Of a DNA stretch of 29,121 nucleotides, positions 21,924 through 29,113 are shown in pieces. The notes under the pieces are model-generated. The model was given only the letters and a program-made list of their open reading frames with translations. It was not told the origin of the DNA and searched no databases. The translations under genes and the position numbers were made by a program. This DNA comes from a virus: IMG/VR virus record IMGVR_UViG_3300043788_000236, positions 1-29,121 of that record. One strand, given 5' to 3'. Within the stretch, counting starts at the first letter, position 1. Each line of letters starts with the position of its first letter.

Positions 21924-22615
21924 TATTGTAATCCTAAATATTTATGTAACTGAATCCCGACTATGTACCCATGCTGAATTCCCCTGGCTATACAGGCCTG
22001 AAGGTTAGCCTTATTTTTTGTTACATCGTATTCGTCACAAGGGGATAAAAATATTGGTATTTCAGGATATTTTGGACGGGCTAGTTTTATTTTTTCTTCT
22101 TTTTTTTGTGTGGAAGACAGAGGCAAACCATCTTCACTAGCAAATAAATCTGTGCAACGAATAATATATTTAAATGCAAATGCAACCTCCTGGATTTTTT
22201 CATTTAGGATTGCGGTTTTTGGAGAAACAACCACTTTACAAAGGCGAAGGCACTCATTCCAGAGTGTGCCGGCGGTTTCTACTTGTACGGTGAAACCTTT
22301 GCTGATCAGGTGAATAACTAAAAGGTGAATAGGTTGTCTTACTGGTTCACCACCTGTTAGAACAACCAACCCAATTTGATCTTTGCCTCTTTCCTTTAAA
22401 ACGGAATCAATAATTTGGTCTAGATCCATTTCGGTCCCCGTATCAAAATCCGTATCACAAAAGGTACAAGCAAGATTGCAACCTTGGAGACGGATAAAGA
22501 TTGCGGGCCAACCGGAATAAGGCCCCTCCCCCTGGATAGTTTTAAAAATAGAAACGACCTTTAAGGTTGAACCGTCTCCCGTGTCTGGAGGGAGTTGGGG
22601 GTTTTTGCCGAACAT
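21923..22615 (-). CDS. queE: 7-carboxy-7-deazaguanine synthase QueE (radical SAM)
   Basis: The gene encodes 230 residues. FKTIQGEGPYSGWPAIFIRLQGC is the family start, followed by the radical SAM CX3CX2C as GCNLACTFCDTDFD (Cys46, Cys50, Cys53), VVLTGGEPVRQP, and the later VVSPKTA, ILSPCDEYDVTKN. QueE rearranges 6-carboxytetrahydropterin to 7-carboxy-7-deazaguanine with a [4Fe-4S] cluster and SAM. AAGGAG is 8 bases before the ATG, which fixes the start even though it overlaps the YkgJ-like gene by 55 bases. It belongs with FolE, QueD, QueC and DpdA in the same operon. Confidence 0.94.
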   Translation of the reverse strand: MFGKNPQLPPDTGDGSTLKVVSIFKTIQGEGPYSGWPAIFIRLQGCNLACTFCDTDFDTGTEMDLDQIIDSVLKERGKDQIGLVVLTGGEPVRQPIHLLVIHLISKGFTVQVETAGTLWNECLRLCKVVVSPKTAILNEKIQEVAFAFKYIIRCTDLFASEDGLPLSSTQKKEEKIKLARPKYPEIPIFLSPCDEYDVTKNKANLQACIARGIQHGYIVGIQLHKYLGLQ

Positions 22616-22902
22616 GTCAGGGGCTCCTTACAATTTTGTTTTGCACAGGGTACAGAAACCGGATGTTGTTTACAAACAATAGGCCTTTCTTTGTAATTCA
22701 TACAAAGTTTTGTTTCCTTATTAAAATATTTACAATTAAATATTTTTGAAATTTTCCCTGTAGAAATTAACATATCCACTAATTTTGGATATTCTTCTAT
22801 GGAACCATTTCCTTTTTCTTTTTTTAAAGCTTTAACTTTTATTTCTTCTAAAGTAAAAGGTAATGTAAAATTTTCACAACATTCTCCAATACAACCAGCC
22901 AT
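22561..22902 (-). CDS. YkgJ-like cysteine-cluster protein
   Basis: The gene encodes 113 residues. The pattern C-x3-CC (Cys4, Cys8, Cys9) then C57, C67, RPIVCKQHP (Cys77) fits the YkgJ family, in which the cysteines bind an iron-sulfur cluster or a zinc ion. Cysteines 86, 91 and 97 are additional. It starts at the TAATG overlap with the clamp stop. The stretch past residue 95 overlaps the QueE gene in another frame. Its neighbour QueE needs an Fe-S cluster, so a supportive role is possible but not shown. Confidence 0.72.
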   Translation of the reverse strand: MAGCIGECCENFTLPFTLEEIKVKALKKEKGNGSIEEYPKLVDMLISTGKISKIFNCKYFNKETKLCMNYKERPIVCKQHPVSVPCAKQNCKEPLTCSAKTPNSLQTRETVQP

Positions 22903-23879
22903 TAACTAACCCTCCCCACCACCACACCCGCAACCCGTTCCCCCCTAAATATGGAAGGTTTTGGCCAAGCGGATGGACTCCAACTATTTGAATTATTGAT
23001 AATGGGTATTAAATTTTCAAAATTCCAAATGGTGTAATCCCGGCTTGGCGGAATTTCGCATATTACAGTTTCCTCTAATTCAGTGTCACGTAACCTGGCC
23101 CAAAGCCTATCCCCGTAAATTCTTAAGGGTTCTTCCGCTATACCCCGCAACCGTTCAAAGGCATCCCGGAACTCCTCTGTTATAATTTGAGATGGGTTGC
23201 TTTTAGCGGCATCCTGCACCATTTTAAAAGCTGAAACAGGGAACTGGCCCATCACAACTTGGGTGCGCATCCAGGCCCCATTCTCCCATTGAAAGGCAAT
23301 ATAGTTATCCATAATCTGCCAAGACTTAACCCCCGGCCTTTTTAAAATAAAATCAATAGCCCACAACGGAAGAAGAACTTCCTTTTCCACTTGTAACCCC
23401 TGGCAAGGCAATCCGGCCACTGCCACGTTATTTGTGGCATACATCCAATCCCCATTTAGACAAACGCAATTGGCCCAAGGTTGAGTAGCATTTTGCGAAA
23501 TAAAAGGATGAAGGTCTTTAAGACTTTGAACAAAGTCCTTTGGCAATTCATAAAACTGGTTAAGTTTTACCCCTGGATAAGCCCACTGGTTTAAATCCGC
23601 AACGGTTGGAATTTTTGCCTTAAAATTTTGAGCTTTAATAAGAACATTTTTTTCGGTACACACTAAATCAATTTCCTGGTCTTCCGGAACTCTACTCACA
23701 ACTTTTTCCAATTCCATACCAGGGACAAGAACATCCCCTTCATAGGGCCAGGGGTGGCAGGCGATCATGCGCCCATCCGTGGCGGAAATGGTTTTGTCAA
23801 CAATACGGTACCATGTCATAGAAACGACAATTTCCTTGGCGGCGAGAGCACCCTTAAGCCAATTGATTTCTTGTTTCAT
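22902..23879 (-). CDS. DNA polymerase III beta-like sliding clamp
   Basis: The gene encodes 325 residues, somewhat shorter than bacterial DnaN (about 366). Resemblance is seen in KTISATDGRMIACHPWPYEGDVLVPGMELEKVV, which matches DnaN's 'l.atDg.r......... .ffvp...l..il..l', and in LVCTEKNVLIKAQNFKAKIPTVADLNQWAYPG, which matches the 'G.f.f.l....d..fP' strand. Later QFPVSAFKMV and TVICEIPPSRDYTIWNFENL also align by pattern. A clamp tethers the family A polymerase to DNA. Phages with their own DnaN-like clamp are uncommon. ATG overlaps the zinc gene stop (ATGA). Confidence 0.72.
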   Translation of the reverse strand: MKQEINWLKGALAAKEIVVSMTWYRIVDKTISATDGRMIACHPWPYEGDVLVPGMELEKVVSRVPEDQEIDLVCTEKNVLIKAQNFKAKIPTVADLNQWAYPGVKLNQFYELPKDFVQSLKDLHPFISQNATQPWANCVCLNGDWMYATNNVAVAGLPCQGLQVEKEVLLPLWAIDFILKRPGVKSWQIMDNYIAFQWENGAWMRTQVVMGQFPVSAFKMVQDAAKSNPSQIITEEFRDAFERLRGIAEEPLRIYGDRLWARLRDTELEETVICEIPPSRDYTIWNFENLIPIINNSNSWSPSAWPKPSIFRGERVAGVVVGRVS

Positions 23880-24040
23880 GGGAGTAATGTCCTATTACAA
23901 ATGTTCACCACTGTCTTAATTTTATCAAATAATTCTTTCATTAAAACAAGACAGCCCTGGCATACCCACCCAGTTAAAAAAATGGCGCCTGTTTTGGAAT
24001 CCCCCTTGGCTTTGTTACAATAAAGGCAATGTTCCCCCAT
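23876..24040 (-). CDS. Small zinc-ribbon protein
   Basis: 54 residues from the ATG at 24040. Four cysteines in two C-x2-C pairs (Cys5/Cys8 and Cys27/Cys30) enclose a beta hairpin, then a helix LVLMKELFDKIKTVVNICN. GGGAG lies 9 bases upstream and the stop is shared with the clamp start (ATGA), so it is a real link in the operon. It probably binds zinc and might be a polymerase or clamp accessory, which is inference. Confidence 0.65.
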   Translation of the reverse strand: MGEHCLYCNKAKGDSKTGAIFLTGWVCQGCLVLMKELFDKIKTVVNICNRTLLP

Positions 24041-24051
24041 TTCATTTCTCC

Positions 24052-24981
24052 CTAAAAAAGAGTTTGATGCTCTCTAACAAATATTTCAGCCCCAAGTATT
24101 TCCATCTGCTGAAACATCGCTGCATTGATTGTGTCCCTAAAGGAATAGTGCTCAGCACACTGTTCCGGGGTTATGTTGTACGGTTCCATTAGTTCACGAA
24201 TTTCGTCTTTTTCCACTGCTTTAAGTGTTGAAAAATGCCACCCATTTATTTTCTTTCGTGTCGGGCTGTCCTTTGAAAACATAATTTTTAAAACCCTTTT
24301 GTCCGGGGTTACCAATAAGCAACCACCAAAAATCCCAGTCATAAGCCAGCTCGTACTGTCCACTGAATACCAAGGGTATCGGAACATAAGTTTTTGGTCC
24401 GTAAGACCAAATCCATGCGTTTTGACTTTGGGCCGGCCCTCTTTGTCGGCTAATACCTTGTCCCACAACCCATCCAACCGATCCTTTAGCCAAACAGTTG
24501 TTTCCGGCACCATGCCTCCAATAAAAATATAATCCCAACCTTCCGCCATATATTGCTCCAAATACTTATCCGGTTCCCTTACGTGAAAAACGGGTTGTAT
24601 CTTTGCTCCTGTATTTCGTAGCCAGTCAAAATTCTTTTTGGAACCAATAGCGGACTCTTCCCCCTGGCCGATATGGTCTAGGGAAGAACAGGTTGTCCAC
24701 ATGGTTTGTGTTTTTTTCACAAACTCGGAAAAATCGTTTATGTTAATCAAGGCCCCTTTGCTAAAAGCGGAAAATGCTCCGGAGTCTAAAAATAGGTCTA
24801 GACCTAATTTGTGGGAGGCGAGAATATCCTCGCTTGGTTTATTATTTTTGTTATGGTAGAAATATGAAAAAAGTCTCCGCTTAACATGGGTTAACCAAAT
24901 TGGGGAATCCCATCGTTCCTCCCCTTGGCGCTCAACTTTTGCTTCAGCACCGGAGCGTTCCCCGGCGAGGTAAACTTTCAT
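24052..24981 (-). CDS. dpdA: DpdA-like DNA deazaguanine transglycosylase
   Basis: The gene encodes 309 residues, TGT-fold. DSGAFSAFSKG (Asp66) matches the general acid motif DSGGF of tRNA-guanine transglycosylases. A second catalytic Asp is suggested in YSVDSTSW (Asp208). Also typical of DpdA are SLDHIG (Asp102), PVFHVRE, YIFIGGMVPE and THGFGLT. DpdA enzymes replace guanine in DNA by preQ0 (and derivatives); in phages they protect the genome from restriction. It shares an operon with QueC, QueD, QueE and FolE. The ATG overlaps the preceding stop (ATGA). The zinc site of bacterial TGT is not seen. Confidence 0.82.
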   Translation of the reverse strand: MKVYLAGERSGAEAKVERQGEERWDSPIWLTHVKRRLFSYFYHNKNNKPSEDILASHKLGLDLFLDSGAFSAFSKGALININDFSEFVKKTQTMWTTCSSLDHIGQGEESAIGSKKNFDWLRNTGAKIQPVFHVREPDKYLEQYMAEGWDYIFIGGMVPETTVWLKDRLDGLWDKVLADKEGRPKVKTHGFGLTDQKLMFRYPWYSVDSTSWLMTGIFGGCLLVTPDKRVLKIMFSKDSPTRKKINGWHFSTLKAVEKDEIRELMEPYNITPEQCAEHYSFRDTINAAMFQQMEILGAEIFVREHQTLF

Positions 24982-25157
24982 TTAAGCACCCATTGAAGTG
25001 CTTCAAGTTGACCTACTAAGTATTTTTTCTTATCAGCCATTTTTCTTACATCATAAAAAACTTTTTCTTTTATTTTTCGTTGAATAACAGTATCCAAAGA
25101 TTCAACCTCACATTGGAGATATTCTATTTGTTTTCGAATCTCCGGTGTTAATTTCAT
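24978..25157 (-). CDS. Small helical coiled-coil protein
   Basis: 59 residues from the ATG at 25157, which overlaps the previous stop (ATGA). Reading starts KLTPEIRKQIEYLQCEVESLD and continues as a single charged helix with heptad spacing, ending in LVGQLEALQWVLK. A longer reading starting at 25193 runs into the neighbour. No family is recognised. It is coupled to the DpdA gene by the same overlap pattern (ATGA at 24981), which hints at a partner role. Confidence 0.6.
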   Translation of the reverse strand: MKLTPEIRKQIEYLQCEVESLDTVIQRKIKEKVFYDVRKMADKKKYLVGQLEALQWVLK

Positions 25158-25381
25158 TCCGTTTTTTCCTTCGGCAAATAAGACCGCTCCCAAATTTCAA
25201 TTGCGCCGGAATCTTTGTATTCTTCCTTTATATCCACGGCCTTTGTATCCTCTGCAATAAGATAAATAATTAAACAGGCGGGATGAAAATACCCATACAG
25301 TTTAATACTAAAGGCATAGTAGTCGTCCAATTTAGTATCTTTGCAAAAAAGGCATTTACCATTTTCCAAAATTTCAGCCAT
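25154..25381 (-). CDS. Small cysteine/histidine protein
   Basis: 75 residues from the ATG at 25381, chosen because GAGGA lies 6 bases upstream. CLFC (C-x2-C) near residue 10 and FHPACL (His, Cys) about 25 residues later would bind one zinc ion. The rest is mixed, with an acidic stretch at the end. It overlaps the membrane-protein gene by 8 bases. No family is recognised. Confidence 0.55.
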   Translation of the reverse strand: MAEILENGKCLFCKDTKLDDYYAFSIKLYGYFHPACLIIYLIAEDTKAVDIKEEYKDSGAIEIWERSYLPKEKTE

Positions 25382-25571
25382 GTGGGTCCTCATCCATATC
25401 TGTAACTTGATTTATTAACATGTCAAAAGTAAAGGCAGTGATTAAAAGGGCTGTAAAGCCTGCAACTTCCCATTCGTGGGAAAAAGCATAACCAATAAAT
25501 TCCCCGCAAATAATACAAATAAAAAAAGCGGCAAATAAGTTACGGTCTTTTGTGAAACTAAGAAATTTCAT
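25374..25571 (-). CDS. Small two-span membrane protein
   Basis: 65 residues with two hydrophobic spans, about residues 12-30 (LFAAFFICIICGEFIGYAF) and 37-56 (AGFTALLITAFTFDMLI), separated by a short charged loop, then an acidic end. ATG overlaps the MazG stop (ATGA). It probably sits in the inner membrane. The role is unknown; it is odd inside a nucleotide-modification operon. Confidence 0.6.
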   Translation of the reverse strand: MKFLSFTKDRNLFAAFFICIICGEFIGYAFSHEWEVAGFTALLITAFTFDMLINQVTDMDEDPHG

Positions 25572-25957
25572 AACTTAATATTCGTTCCTTTTTTATCACT
25601 TGTTTCATTGAATTTTTTAATAATAGATTTTCCAATGTGTCCACCTAAACGGGTAGCCAATAAATCTGCGTAAATTACAGTATCTGCAAGTTCGTCTAAG
25701 ATTTTTCCAATTAGGATATCCTTTTGAATTTCAAATTCTTTTGTTCCCCACAACTGTTTATCATCCATTAACCGGCGGAGTTTTTTAACTTCATTACAAG
25801 CTTCCCCCATTTCCCCCGCCATGGCACAAGCCCAATCGGTAGGGGACCAATTATCCAAGCGGTGATAAACCTGTTCACAACGAGTAAAATTTTTTATTTC
25901 TAAAGTTTCAAATGTTAGGGGTAATCTTTGTTCCCATGCGTATTCTTGAGGATTCAT
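25568..25957 (-). CDS. MazG-like nucleotide pyrophosphohydrolase
   Basis: 129 residues, all helical. The metal-binding pattern ExxE...ExxD of the MazG/iMazG superfamily is present: GEMGEACNEVKK (Glu49, Glu52) and DELADTVIY (Glu89, Asp92). Such enzymes hydrolyse NTPs or dNTPs to the monophosphate and pyrophosphate. In this operon it might trim GTP or (d)NTP pools, or remove dGTP variants, while the phage modifies DNA; this is inference. ATG overlaps the FolE stop by ATGA. Confidence 0.85.
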   Translation of the reverse strand: MNPQEYAWEQRLPLTFETLEIKNFTRCEQVYHRLDNWSPTDWACAMAGEMGEACNEVKKLRRLMDDKQLWGTKEFEIQKDILIGKILDELADTVIYADLLATRLGGHIGKSIIKKFNETSDKKGTNIKL

Positions 25958-26835
25958 AAGGATAAAAATTCCGCCCTTGCCGCCCCTTTACTTCTAAACA
26001 CCCCTCTTAACACACAGGAAACCGTCTGGTGGCCCCGCTGGCTTACACCACGGGATTCACAGCATAGATGACGGGCTGTAAGGCGAACCCCAACACCCAA
26101 GGGTTTAAGGTTGTCCTGTAAAGCATCCGCAATTTGAACGGTCATTCTTTCTTGAACCTGTAAACGCCTGGCAAAGGCATTTACCAAACGGTTAATTTTG
26201 GATAACCCCACTATTCTCCCTTTTGGAATATAGGCAACGGTAGCCACACCAAAAAAAGGAGCTAAATGATGTTCACAGTGGGAATAAAAAGGAATGTCTT
26301 TAACCACCACCATCTCATCGTAGCCGTTTGCCCCATCCTTAAAAGTTTTAAGAATATCTTCCGGATGTTGTTTGTACCCGGAACACCATTCCTGCCAGGC
26401 TTTAGCCACACGGGATGGGGTTTCCTTAAGTCCCTCACGAGTCGGGTCTTCCCCAATAAATTGGAGAAGGCGGACAATGTTATCTTCAAAGGAGCCTTGT
26501 TCATTTTGTTCCCAGGGAAAGACAAGCCATTGGCCTTTATAGATTTTACGTTTATCAAAAAGGGCAAAAAAGGGTTTGGGATATTTTGTTTGCCATTGTT
26601 TTTGGGTATGTCCGGAATCCACCAAGTCATCCACTAAAGCATGGGCTTCCAGAATATTATCTGTTACTTTAATTTTTCCATGACTCGCCACGGAACCCGC
26701 TATGGCATAAGCGGCCGGAACCCCTCCACGAGGAATGCCATAGATAAAGATTTTTTTTGCCACTACATTTTCCAAAATTTCTGCGGCTTGATATGTTGCG
26801 GCGTTTTCAATTTGTTGTTGAGTTAGGCGAATCAA
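25954..26835 (-). CDS. folE: Phosphoribosyltransferase-GTP cyclohydrolase I fusion
   Basis: 293 residues from a TTG at 26835 that overlaps the QueD stop (TTGA). Residues 1-110 look like a type I PRTase: IYGIPRGGVP and the PRPP loop LVDDLVDSGHT (67-77). Residues 115-293 are GTP cyclohydrolase I: IGEDPTREGLKETPSRVAKAW, SHCEHHLAPF (Cys187, His190), GLSKINRLVNAFARRLQVQE and ARHLCCESRGV (Cys258), the expected zinc ligands. FolE makes dihydroneopterin triphosphate from GTP, the first step to preQ0. The PRTase half could recycle guanine released by DpdA, which is speculation. Confidence 0.9.
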   Translation of the reverse strand: MIRLTQQQIENAATYQAAEILENVVAKKIFIYGIPRGGVPAAYAIAGSVASHGKIKVTDNILEAHALVDDLVDSGHTQKQWQTKYPKPFFALFDKRKIYKGQWLVFPWEQNEQGSFEDNIVRLLQFIGEDPTREGLKETPSRVAKAWQEWCSGYKQHPEDILKTFKDGANGYDEMVVVKDIPFYSHCEHHLAPFFGVATVAYIPKGRIVGLSKINRLVNAFARRLQVQERMTVQIADALQDNLKPLGVGVRLTARHLCCESRGVSQRGHQTVSCVLRGVFRSKGAARAEFLSL

Positions 26836-27281
26836 AATTTCCCCCCTATTTCATAACTGGCAGAACATTTACGGGTTTCTTCAACGACAACTTTTACCAG
26901 GGTAACACCTGTTCCTTTTAAATTTTCTGGTCCTACCACGGTCACAAGATAAATAGCCATATTTTCGGCGGTTGGGTTAAAAGGAACTATCCTTACCCCA
27001 AAATTTCCCCAAAGATGAGTAAGGTCTGTTTTATATTCATCCTTTTCCCAAATTAAAAACTTATGATCCCAAAAAGTTTCCAACCACTCACAAAGATTTT
27101 CCTTAATAGCCGAAAAATCCAGCACCCGGCCCACACTGTCTAAATTCTCCGCCTGAACCGTAAAATGGACTCTGTAGTTATGTCCATGTAGATTTGCGCA
27201 TTTAGATTCATGGCCCGCTACCCGATGACCTGCGGAAAAATCATGGTAGCGGGTGGTCTGGACTTTACTTGGTATTGGCAT
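26832..27281 (-). CDS. queD: 6-carboxytetrahydropterin synthase QueD
   Basis: 149 residues. The family signature is complete: FSAGHRVAGHESKCANLHGHNYRV (zinc His19, His32, His34; catalytic Cys28), WDHKFLI (His73) and NPTAENMAIY (Glu106), and VVVEET near the end. QueD converts dihydroneopterin triphosphate to 6-carboxy-5,6,7,8-tetrahydropterin, the second step of the pathway. The gene starts one base after the stop of a small gene and its stop is embedded in the FolE start. Confidence 0.95.
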   Translation of the reverse strand: MPIPSKVQTTRYHDFSAGHRVAGHESKCANLHGHNYRVHFTVQAENLDSVGRVLDFSAIKENLCEWLETFWDHKFLIWEKDEYKTDLTHLWGNFGVRIVPFNPTAENMAIYLVTVVGPENLKGTGVTLVKVVVEETRKCSASYEIGGKF

Positions 27282-27458
27282 TTAAATTGTATCCCCACTT
27301 TTCCTAAAAATATGAATAGAAGGAATTCCTTTATTAGGATTTTCTTTTATAGTGTCAAAGTGCATTAAACCCTTTACTTGATAATCTTTTAAAGAAGTAC
27401 GAATAGCCTTTAATTCAATTAAAAGTTTATTTTTCTTTTTTGTCAAATCCTCTAACAT
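27282..27458 (-). CDS. Small helical protein between queC and queD
   Basis: 58 residues from the ATG at 27458, which has GGAAG 9 bases upstream. A lysine-rich helix (LEDLTKKKNKLLIELKAIR) is followed by a mixed stretch. The frame is open further upstream to the QueC stop but contains no good start. The stop is directly adjacent to the QueD ATG (TAAATG). No motif is recognised. Note the gap 27459-27527 holds only this upstream extension. Confidence 0.5.
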   Translation of the reverse strand: MLEDLTKKKNKLLIELKAIRTSLKDYQVKGLMHFDTIKENPNKGIPSIHIFRKSGDTI

Positions 27459-27527
27459 AGTATAAGCTTCCGCTTTTACCCCCGCAGTTTTTGTATAGAT
27501 AGTTTCCCCCTGTTTATTGTTTTTTAG

Positions 27528-28172
27528 TTAAGCCAAATACTTCGTTGGATCATTCAACCCTTGCAAGGCCTCTTTACGCTCTACGCAAGTCCCACAAACC
27601 CCACAATGCACATCTCCCCCCTTATAACATGAATAGGTATGGGAAAAGTTCACTTTAAGCCGGATACCCAGTTCCGCAATTTGACGCTTGGAAAACAGGG
27701 TATAAGGCGCAAAAATGCCTGTTTTATCATATGTTCCCTTAATAGAGGCCAAGGAAAAGGCCTCCACAAACTCTTGCCGGCAGTCGGGGTATATAGCGTG
27801 ATCCCCGGCATGGTTGGCAAGCATAACGTTTTGGAGGCCATTACTTTCGGCTAACCCAACGGCAATCGCCAACATAATACCGTTACGAAAAGGAACCACG
27901 GTCCTTTTCATGGAAGGGTCTTCATAATGGCCCTCCGGAATTTCCCCACCGGATTTCAAAAGATCACTTTTGAAATATTCCCCCACAAAGGGAAGGTCGA
28001 TCCGAATATGTTTAATTTTTAAACTTTCCGTATTAACCAAGGCCCTTTTATACTCCTGATCATTATGTTTGGAACCGTAGTTAAAAGATACCGCCAACTT
28101 GATATCCTTGGCCCGTTGGTACAACAAAACAGTCGAATCCATACCACCGGAATAGATTAAAAGTGAATTCAC
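27528..28172 (-). CDS. queC: 7-cyano-7-deazaguanine synthase QueC
   Basis: 214 residues from a GTG at 28172 with AGGAGG 6 bases upstream. SGGMDST (residues 8-14) is the PP-loop ATP-binding motif; VPFRNGIML and HAIYPDCR are typical; the zinc site is Cys182, Cys190, Cys193, Cys196 (SCYKGGDVHCGVCGTC). QueC makes preQ0 from 7-carboxy-7-deazaguanine, ATP and ammonia. There is no fused amidotransferase (GAT) domain, unlike phages that make archaeosine-type DNA bases. Confidence 0.95.
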   Translation of the reverse strand: MNSLLIYSGGMDSTVLLYQRAKDIKLAVSFNYGSKHNDQEYKRALVNTESLKIKHIRIDLPFVGEYFKSDLLKSGGEIPEGHYEDPSMKRTVVPFRNGIMLAIAVGLAESNGLQNVMLANHAGDHAIYPDCRQEFVEAFSLASIKGTYDKTGIFAPYTLFSKRQIAELGIRLKVNFSHTYSCYKGGDVHCGVCGTCVERKEALQGLNDPTKYLA

Positions 28173-28189
28173 AAAACACCTCCTAAATT

Positions 28190-29113
28190 TTACTTTAACT
28201 TCTTCCCCGCATTCAAAATCTTCTTCTTTCCCTGCTCCTCCCTTTTAGCCTGGGCGTTCCAAAGGCTATTATCATCAATTAGTTTTGTAACTTCTTCTTG
28301 AACTAATTCCGCCAAGGTTTTTGGTTCCAAAGCATCCAGTTCCCAGGATTTTTTCCCAAACTGGGCAATATAGCCAGGGGTCCTGGAATCCGTAATCTTT
28401 GCAGGGTTGGGGGGCGGCTTGTACTGTCGAACTTGATTCATGTTCAAAGCCACCCGCTTAATTTCCAAAACATCATTTTCCGTTAAATCCTCGTCCGGAT
28501 CAGTTTTTTCCCCGTTAGTAAACATTAAAAGGCGGGAAAAAATATCCCTGGACATATCCATCCCGGAAGGGTCATGGTCTCCAAAATGCAGGATAATTGT
28601 TTTTTGGTTGGTGGTGTTATACCGGTTAAGCATTCTTTGGCCGGCGCCCCACATTTCGGATTGACTGGTATATCCCCGGCAGGAAAAATAATCCACGTCC
28701 AATGAGGAACACACACCTTCAAAGGGGCCTAACAAGGCATCCTTTTCAATCCAGACTTCCGGGCGACATTCCTGGCCTTTCCACCTGTCCAAATGGTATT
28801 GTTTGGCGGCGGCTTGGACAATTTGGCCAGGGGTGTTCCAATGGGTACGGCCCCTTAGTTCCCTGGTTCGGTCGGTTATGGCATCCCAGTCAATAACGCC
28901 GGCAAGACGGGCATCATTGATAATAATACCCAGCCGTTTATAGGAACGCATATTGTTGGGTAAAATATCCCTAGCAACAAATTGGTAGTAGAGTTGGCGA
29001 AGGGTGAGTGTGAATCCCTGATTTTTATAAATTTCGATAATTTCTTGGGCCTTGTGGATAATGGCCAAGTTTCCTGGGTGGAAGGCTTTGGGGATATAAC
29101 AAATAGTGGGCAT
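28190..29113 (-). CDS. Topoisomerase VI A-like Toprim protein
   Basis: 307 residues. The N-terminal part has TLTLRQLYYQFVARDI, where the paired Tyr (42/43) has the place and shape of the catalytic tyrosine in the winged-helix domain of Spo11 / TopoVI-A. The Toprim part has VWIEKDALLG (Glu123) and HFGDHDPSGMD (Asp179, Asp181), the acidic metal-binding residues. No ATPase B subunit is present here. It resembles the stand-alone 'Mini-A' class of the topoisomerase VI family found in mobile elements. It may cut or relax phage DNA during replication. The ribosome site is cut by the window edge. Confidence 0.65.
   Translation of the reverse strand: MPTICYIPKAFHPGNLAIIHKAQEIIEIYKNQGFTLTLRQLYYQFVARDILPNNMRSYKRLGIIINDARLAGVIDWDAITDRTRELRGRTHWNTPGQIVQAAAKQYHLDRWKGQECRPEVWIEKDALLGPFEGVCSSLDVDYFSCRGYTSQSEMWGAGQRMLNRYNTTNQKTIILHFGDHDPSGMDMSRDIFSRLLMFTNGEKTDPDEDLTENDVLEIKRVALNMNQVRQYKPPPNPAKITDSRTPGYIAQFGKKSWELDALEPKTLAELVQEEVTKLIDDNSLWNAQAKREEQGKKKILNAGKKLK

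Noticed and set aside
27528-28172. Gat-QueC fusion that would give archaeosine-type DNA
   Set aside because: The protein ends after the zinc site at 214 residues with no amidotransferase domain.
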